DNA of 6,093 bases. Source: an uncultured Bacilli bacterium (GTDB lineage Bacteria > Bacillota_I > Bacilli_A > RF39 > UBA660). Made by a program: the position numbers and the translations under genes. This document shows positions 5,344 to 6,093 of this stretch, piece by piece (positions within the stretch are counted from its first letter, which is position 1; every line of letters begins with the position of its first letter). Below the pieces are notes generated by a model that ran no database searches, was not told the origin of the DNA, and worked only from the letters and a program-made list of their open reading frames with translations. The stretch is taken from contig CAPQQE010000033.1 in the NCBI GenBank assembly GCA_948687865.1, positions 1 through 6,093 on the forward strand, in the 5' to 3' direction.

Positions 5344-5370
5344 TTTTTATTATACATCGTATAATAAAAA
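5344..5370. repeat. Perfect 12-bp inverted repeat near the IS left end
   Basis: TTTTTATTATAC (5344-5355) and GTATAATAAAAA (5359-5370) are exact reverse complements around the spacer ATC. The minus-strand arm holds a TATAAT box (5354-5349) pointing into the bridge RNA, and the plus-strand arm holds TATAAT at 5360-5365 pointing toward mscL, for which no -35 at proper distance is seen. The junction between element and chromosome probably lies in or beside this palindrome. Confidence 0.55.
5349..5354 (-). promoter_or_regulatory. Candidate -10 box of the bridge RNA promoter
   Basis: The minus strand reads TATAAT, a perfect -10 box, about 7 nt before the proposed RNA start and 11 nt before the first hairpin. 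In the integrated state no convincing -35 lies 16-18 nt upstream. Joined to the right end, the TTGACT at 3901-3896 would fall at about 15-17 nt for most reasonable choices of end position. Confidence 0.45.
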
Positions 5371-5390
5371 AATATAAATAGAAAGGGATC

Positions 5391-5430
5391 AATCAATAAG
5401 AAATTAATTAATATTTCTATAAGATTGATT
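5391..5430 (+). repeat. Inverted repeat in the mscL leader
   Basis: AATCAAT (5391-5397) pairs with ATTGATT (5424-5430), and inside it AGAAAT (5399-5404) pairs with ATTTCT (5413-5418). The resulting AT-rich hairpin ends 4 nt before the ribosome site AAGGAA (5435-5440) of mscL. It has no T-tract, so it is not a terminator. It could affect translation or mRNA stability, or bind a protein. The structure is seen; the role is not known. Confidence 0.4.
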
Positions 5431-5444
5431 ATACAAGGAAATAT

Positions 5445-5861
5445 ATGGAAAATAAGAAGGCAAAAAAAGTTGTAAGTAAAGAACTAAATAATTTTAAAAA
5501 ATTCATATCAAGAGGTAATGTAGTTGATATGGCAGTAGGTGTTATTGTTGGTGGAGCTTTTGGTAAAATAGTAACAAGTCTAGTTAACGATATATTAATG
5601 CCAATTATAGGAACATTACTAGGAGGACTTAATTTTACATCACTTAATATAAGAATAAATGACGCTATAATATCATATGGTTCATTCATACAATCAGTTG
5701 TCGATTTTCTAATAATAGCAGCTTGTATATATATAATGGTTAAATTATTTGAAAAATTTAAGCATGAAGAAAAGGAAGAACCAACTAAAAATGTAAAAAG
5801 TGATGAAGTAGTATTACTTGAAGAGATAAGGGATATACTTAAAAACAAAAAAACGAAATGA
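5445..5861 (+). CDS. mscL: Large-conductance mechanosensitive channel MscL
   Basis: A protein of 138 residues, close to the 136 of the E. coli protein, with the full MscL layout. An amphipathic N-terminal helix carries FKKFISRGNVVDMAVGVIVG, the family signature. TM1 spans about 24-46 with the Gly/Ala-rich pore lining AVGVIVGGAFGKIV and is followed by NDILMPIIG. A periplasmic-side loop covers about 57-78. TM2 is QSVVDFLIIAACIYIMVKLF (83-102), and a charged cytoplasmic tail ends in the bundle helix VVLLEEIRDILKN. MscL forms a homopentamer in the cytoplasmic membrane that opens under high tension to release solutes on hypo-osmotic shock. AAGGAA (5435-5440) supports the start. It is a single-gene unit closed by its own terminator. 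The IS110 element now occupies the region upstream and may have altered its promoter. A long reverse-strand reading over the same bases is an artefact. Confidence 0.97.
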   Translation: MENKKAKKVVSKELNNFKKFISRGNVVDMAVGVIVGGAFGKIVTSLVNDILMPIIGTLLGGLNFTSLNIRINDAIISYGSFIQSVVDFLIIAACIYIMVKLFEKFKHEEKEEPTKNVKSDEVVLLEEIRDILKNKKTK

Positions 5862-5877
5862 GATTACTCATTTTTTT
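5856..5877 (+). terminator. Rho-independent terminator of mscL
   Basis: AAATGAG (5856-5862) and CTCATTT (5867-5873) form a 7-bp stem with an ATTA loop followed by further T residues. The TGA stop codon of mscL (5859-5861) lies inside the left arm, a very compact gene end. Confidence 0.8.
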
Positions 5878-5923
5878 CTTTTATGCAACTAAAATTATAA
5901 TAAAAAGCAACTATAAATTGGTG

Positions 5924-5951
5924 TATTGTAAACAGGAGTATATGATATAAT
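5924..5951 (+). promoter_or_regulatory. Promoter of the ABC transporter gene
   Basis: A perfect extended -10, TGATATAAT (5943-5951), is preceded by a weak -35-like TATTGT (5924-5929) at 16 nt. TTGTAA at 5926 is closer to consensus but only 14 nt away. Transcription would start near 5958, about 28 nt before the start codon. Confidence 0.55.
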
Positions 5952-5985
5952 TTAGTTAATAGTTATATTATTAATGGAGGATTTT

Positions 5986-6093
5986 ATGATAAAATTAAAA
6001 AATGTTTCTAAATTTTATTATAGTAAAGGTGTAATAGCTAGTGGTTTTAGTAAGATAAATCTTGAATTTAATATTGGTGAATTTGTTGCGATT
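5986..6093 (+). CDS. ABC transporter ATP-binding protein, N-terminal fragment (cut by window end)
   Basis: The first 36 codons are present and the frame is open to the window edge. They read MIKLKNVSKFYYSKG, then a spacer, then INLEFNIGEFVAI. This is the standard opening strands of an ABC ATPase just before the Walker A motif, which lies outside the window. The stretch from VSKFYYSKG to the GEFVAI strand is closest to the LolD/MacB-like lipoprotein- or peptide-export class, and in low-GC Gram-positives such ATPases may be fused to a permease. That subtype is inferred from very little sequence. TGGAGG (5975-5980) sits 5 nt before ATG, and the gene has its own promoter after the mscL terminator. 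Confidence 0.85.
   Translation, partial: MIKLKNVSKFYYSKGVIASGFSKINLEFNIGEFVAI

Larger units (their letters stand above)
3884..5360 (-). mobile_element. IS110-family insertion sequence (IS110 group architecture), about 1.5 kb
   Basis: The element holds one complete DEDD transposase on the minus strand, about 100 bp of non-coding right end and about 190-200 bp of non-coding left end upstream of the transposase. A long structured left end is typical of the IS110 group, where the bridge RNA is encoded; the IS1111 group has it downstream. No terminal inverted repeats or target duplications are visible, as expected for the family. The right boundary is placed at 3884 by converging guide-like matches. 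The left boundary is only approximate (within 5342-5420, best near 5355-5375), from the position of a TATAAT box and a palindrome. It sits between the metallophosphoesterase gene and mscL and interrupts no recognisable gene. Confidence 0.75.

Noticed and set aside
5429..5848. Reverse-strand open reading frame of 139 codons opposite mscL
   Set aside because: It lies over the complete, clearly recognised mscL gene. Its translation is a low-complexity Ser/Leu/Ile/Thr-rich string with no motif.

Overview
The window is very AT-rich. Its coding sequences use AAA/TTA/ATA-biased codons, Shine-Dalgarno sites of the GGAGG/GGGGG type, UGG for Trp, and both UAA and UGA as stops. This fits a low-GC Bacillota-type bacterium using the standard bacterial code (Bacilli/Erysipelotrichia or Clostridia-like). 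The genus cannot be told from this sequence.

Layout: (1) 1-154 is a complete tRNA-His transcription unit with promoter, gene with encoded CCA, and terminator. (2) 200-1045 is a decayed DUF1016/YhcG-type PDDEXK nuclease gene, preceded by a perfect 12-bp palindrome whose half-sites recur inside the gene. It has lost the middle of the protein and the reading frame shifts at the deletion. (3) 1080-3848 is a same-strand gene group: a YdcF/DUF218 protein, an endonuclease/exonuclease/phosphatase (EEP) family enzyme, a broken gene resembling the 2'-5' RNA ligase/2H phosphoesterase superfamily (stop at codon 3, C-terminus missing), and a metallophosphoesterase with an N-terminal winged helix-turn-helix. 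The first two are 1 bp apart. (4) About 3884-5360 is an IS110-family insertion sequence on the minus strand: a DEDD transposase and, upstream of it, roughly 190 bp of non-coding DNA that folds into nested hairpins and is the expected place for a bridge RNA. (5) 5445-5877 is mscL with its own terminator. (6) 5986-6093 is the start of an ABC transporter ATPase cut off by the window edge.

How the parts fit: the EEP enzyme, the 2H-like remnant and the HTH-metallophosphoesterase all belong to phosphoester-hydrolysing families. Together with the neighbouring DUF218 and DUF1016 genes, they suggest an accessory nucleic-acid or nucleotide-processing locus that is partly degenerate; this function is inferred. 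The IS110 element lies between this locus and housekeeping genes. Its most notable features are two short matches between the putative bridge RNA and the DNA at its right boundary, which converge on positions 3884-3885, and a -35-like box at the right end with a -10-like box at the left end, which would form one promoter on circularisation. The left boundary of the element is not resolved.
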